From Dicaeum eximium (Eukaryota > Chordata > Aves > Passeriformes > Dicaeidae): a stretch of DNA of 64,000 nucleotides. How positions within the stretch are numbered: position 1 is the first letter of the stretch; each line of letters starts with the position of its first letter. The stretch lies in contig VWZP01009941.1 of the NCBI GenBank assembly GCA_013396995.1, forward strand, positions 3,766,408-3,830,407, written 5' to 3'. Below, piece by piece: positions 61,669 to 64,000 of this stretch. The position numbers and the translations under genes are program-made. Below the pieces are notes generated by a model. The model searched no databases. It was not told the origin of the DNA and saw nothing but the letters and a program-made list of their open reading frames with translations.

Positions 61669-64000
61669 TGAAATGGTTTTAATGGGCTACAGGCAGGTTG
61701 GGGTGGCTGCTAGTGAGGCTGGGTGAGGCTGCTAAATCCAAGCGCTCAACAAGTGCGGTTGGTGGAAAGGCTTCTTCAGGGAGAGCAGAGCCACCAGCAC
61801 TGCTGTTATCTTATGGTGACAGAGAGATAGGTGCCAGTAATTGAAACCCAAGCACTCTGTTCAGTACAGGTGATGATCTCAAATGATTTTTCTTCAAGAA
61901 AAACCGAAACCAAACAGCTAGTAACTTGGATGTTTTTGGATGAATTTCAGTAGCAATTGACTGTGTTGCCCTTTTGAACCCCGTGTGTTTTAGTTTCCCC
62001 ACATAGAGCATTCTCCTTAAAAGAACTAATACATTGATGACATGGTCTTTGGGAGCAAAACTGTCTGAAGAACACAGCAGCCCTGTGTGCATTCATTGGG
62101 GAAAAAGTCGAGAGCAGTTAGACCACATTTATAGACTGTCTCTCAAGGAGGCCAAGGCCACTGAGATTTTGGGATTATTAATATTTCATAGCCAGTTTGA
62201 AATACAAAATTGTTTCGAAGCTAAAGGAATGTAAACACTTGTCACATGTAGTTGTTGGGGATTTTTTATGAGAGAGGTTTGTATTACTTAAAAATTGCTT
62301 ACAATTGCTAATTTAGCATCTGTGTGGAATGCCATATTGTCTGGACTGCTGTATTTGCAATCAGAGCAGATAGCAGAAGCACAAGCACTTCCTGCACAGC
62401 TTCTTGGCTCTGACCTGGACTGACCCCATGAACAGCAAGTCAGGGTGAGCAGTGTTGGACTTGCATGCTTTCTTCCCTTATTGCTGGTGTGTTAAACCTA
62501 GCAAAACTGCTTGGCTACTCTGCTGAGCTTGCCACGTAGTTCCAGCTATACTGTAAACATCTGTCTGCCAACTGACTGAAGCCACTGTGTTCATTTTGTG
62601 TGCGCTACTGAACAGCTGTCAGATGGGAATGACTTGGGTTATCCCATGTCTTAACCAATGTTCTACATTCAAGAGGTTCTGAATGCCTCTATCCTTGCCT
62701 GACTTACCTGTTTTTTTGACTAGATCCTTCTGACCTATATGTTTTCAGTCCTTTAGTAGGCCTTTAAATAATCCCCAAGAATGTGCTGGATGTCATCGTA
62801 CAGAGCTCGAGTAGATAAGACAGGAGCATTGAGTTCATTGGATCACTATAGATCCACCCAGTTCTTCTATGCATCTCTTAACCAGTGAGTCCCATCTCTT
62901 AGAGACTCTGTGATATTAGTTTTGACATGATGCATTATGCTGTTCAAGGTTATGTCTGAAAGCCATAAAACTACAAGAAGGCGATTTTCAGGACGGCAGT
63001 ACAAGCAACTGTAGTGGCAAATGAGCTGAGGTCTCTGAGAATTTTATTCTGTCAGCATGGACATGTGTGTTGCTTTCAAGGTGACAGTATGGTGTGACTG
63101 AGAATACCTGTGCAATGAAATACACTTTAGACTTGGAAGTGTTTGGTTTGGAAAAAGAGTGCTTTTTGCAAATGTTAGTATACATTTAGCACTCACCAAG
63201 CCTTCTGAAGTTAAATGAGAATTTCAAAACACTTGATCCTGCAAATCAGACTGTCTCTGTGTATGAAGGAGTCTAGGAATGTTCATTCTGAAGTTAAAGA
63301 AACAGTCTCATTGAAGAGATCCTCATACAGATGGTTAGGCTTCAAGACATGAAATTTGGGATGTATTTGGCTGAATATCCCAGAAGCCATTGTTAACTTC
63401 TCTGGGACTCATCCAGGCTGTCTGAACTTCTTAGACTGAAGAAAAGAAGCAATGAGCAGGTTAAAATATGACAGAGCTTCCTGTCTTGCCTTGAACAGCT
63501 GGAGTTTAGAAAGACCTTTTTCATATTCTGCTGATCCAAGCTGAGTTCAGTGACTGGGCAAAAACAGGAGAGAAAATGCTGGTTGTGGGATGCCATTCTT
63601 GCCAAACCTTTTCAGCCTCCAAGGAAGGCTTATTTTGGCAGAATGTTAAGCTATGCTTTTTGGAGTGCTTTTTATTTGGGGAGGCTGATTGGAAAGATGC
63701 TCCTCCCCAGGCACTGAACCATAAATATTTGACTTTTATACAACCAGAATTCCTGTGAGTAGACACGGAATAAGTGACAAAAAACCCAATCTTTTACCAA
63801 ACCTGTGGAATTCATTTCAGCTTTGCCAGGTGTTTGGCTGTAAGACTGTGAGGTCCTATATTTAACAGCTCATATACGTTGCCAATAATATGTGAAGTGT
63901 TTCATTATCTTATACACTGTAGTTGGCACACATCAGTTTGCAGACAAAGAGTGATGGTTTATGATATTTGTGGATTCCATGTGCAGTTGTAGGCATGAAA
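61669..64000. other. unique sequence, no gene seen
   Basis: AT-rich sequence with short overlapping frames on both strands and no recognisable repeat or exon up to the right edge. Confidence 0.5.

Noticed and set aside
1..64000. CRISPR arrays, bacterial-type operons, riboswitches or phage genes
   Set aside because: CR1 elements, spliceosomal-type signals, a vertebrate tRNA and an ERV LTR show a bird genome, and no regularly spaced repeats of the CRISPR kind were seen.

Overview
The window looks like nuclear DNA from a bird, probably a songbird. It is AT-rich, gene-poor and carries no compact ORFs or operons. Its dispersed repeats are almost all CR1 LINE fragments, many ending in the octamer-type CR1 tail (variants of attctatg). 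One LTR begins TGTCATGGTTT, a start I associate from memory with passerine retroviral LTRs. The passerine call is inference; bird is much firmer. There are two assembly gaps (32377-32749 and 58455-58710) and one single N (60987).

Layout. 1-183: a minus-strand CR1 fragment joined to a tRNA-Ala(AGC) gene or pseudogene. 249-324: an AAT microsatellite. About 330-19,140: mostly unique sequence, with two CR1 tails (5.4 and 5.8 kb), a few exon-like segments and a candidate short C-terminal exon on the minus strand (10867-11031). 19,141-20,028: the best-preserved CR1. 31,200-31,914: an older CR1 with a decayed reverse transcriptase. 32,125-33,370: a solo LTR bounded by a 5-bp target duplication. 38,844-38,962: a long imperfect hairpin. 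40,762-40,940: a perfect short palindrome followed by a CR1 tail. 45-49.5 kb: CR1 fragments, a possible terminal exon, and the best protein-coding exon candidate (49319-49414, plus strand). 56,202-56,742: a CR1 3' end joined to a U6 snRNA copy on the same strand. 58.4-58.7 kb: a TTCCC satellite interrupted by a gap. 60.4-61.7 kb: a CpG-rich block of about 290 bp between CR1 3' ends that point at it from both sides, with another CR1 directly behind the right-hand one.

How it fits together. Most of the window reads as intron or intergenic DNA. I can defend only one coding exon with moderate confidence and cannot name its gene. The more distinctive biology is in the retroelements. Twice a Pol III small-RNA sequence (tRNA-Ala, U6) sits immediately 5' of a 5'-truncated CR1 on the same strand. 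That is the arrangement expected if the CR1 reverse transcriptase switched template onto a structured RNA. The 119-nt hairpin with an 11-nt tandem duplication in one arm is the other structure not explained by ordinary annotation. All element identifications rest on recall of consensus sequences, and no database search was possible.
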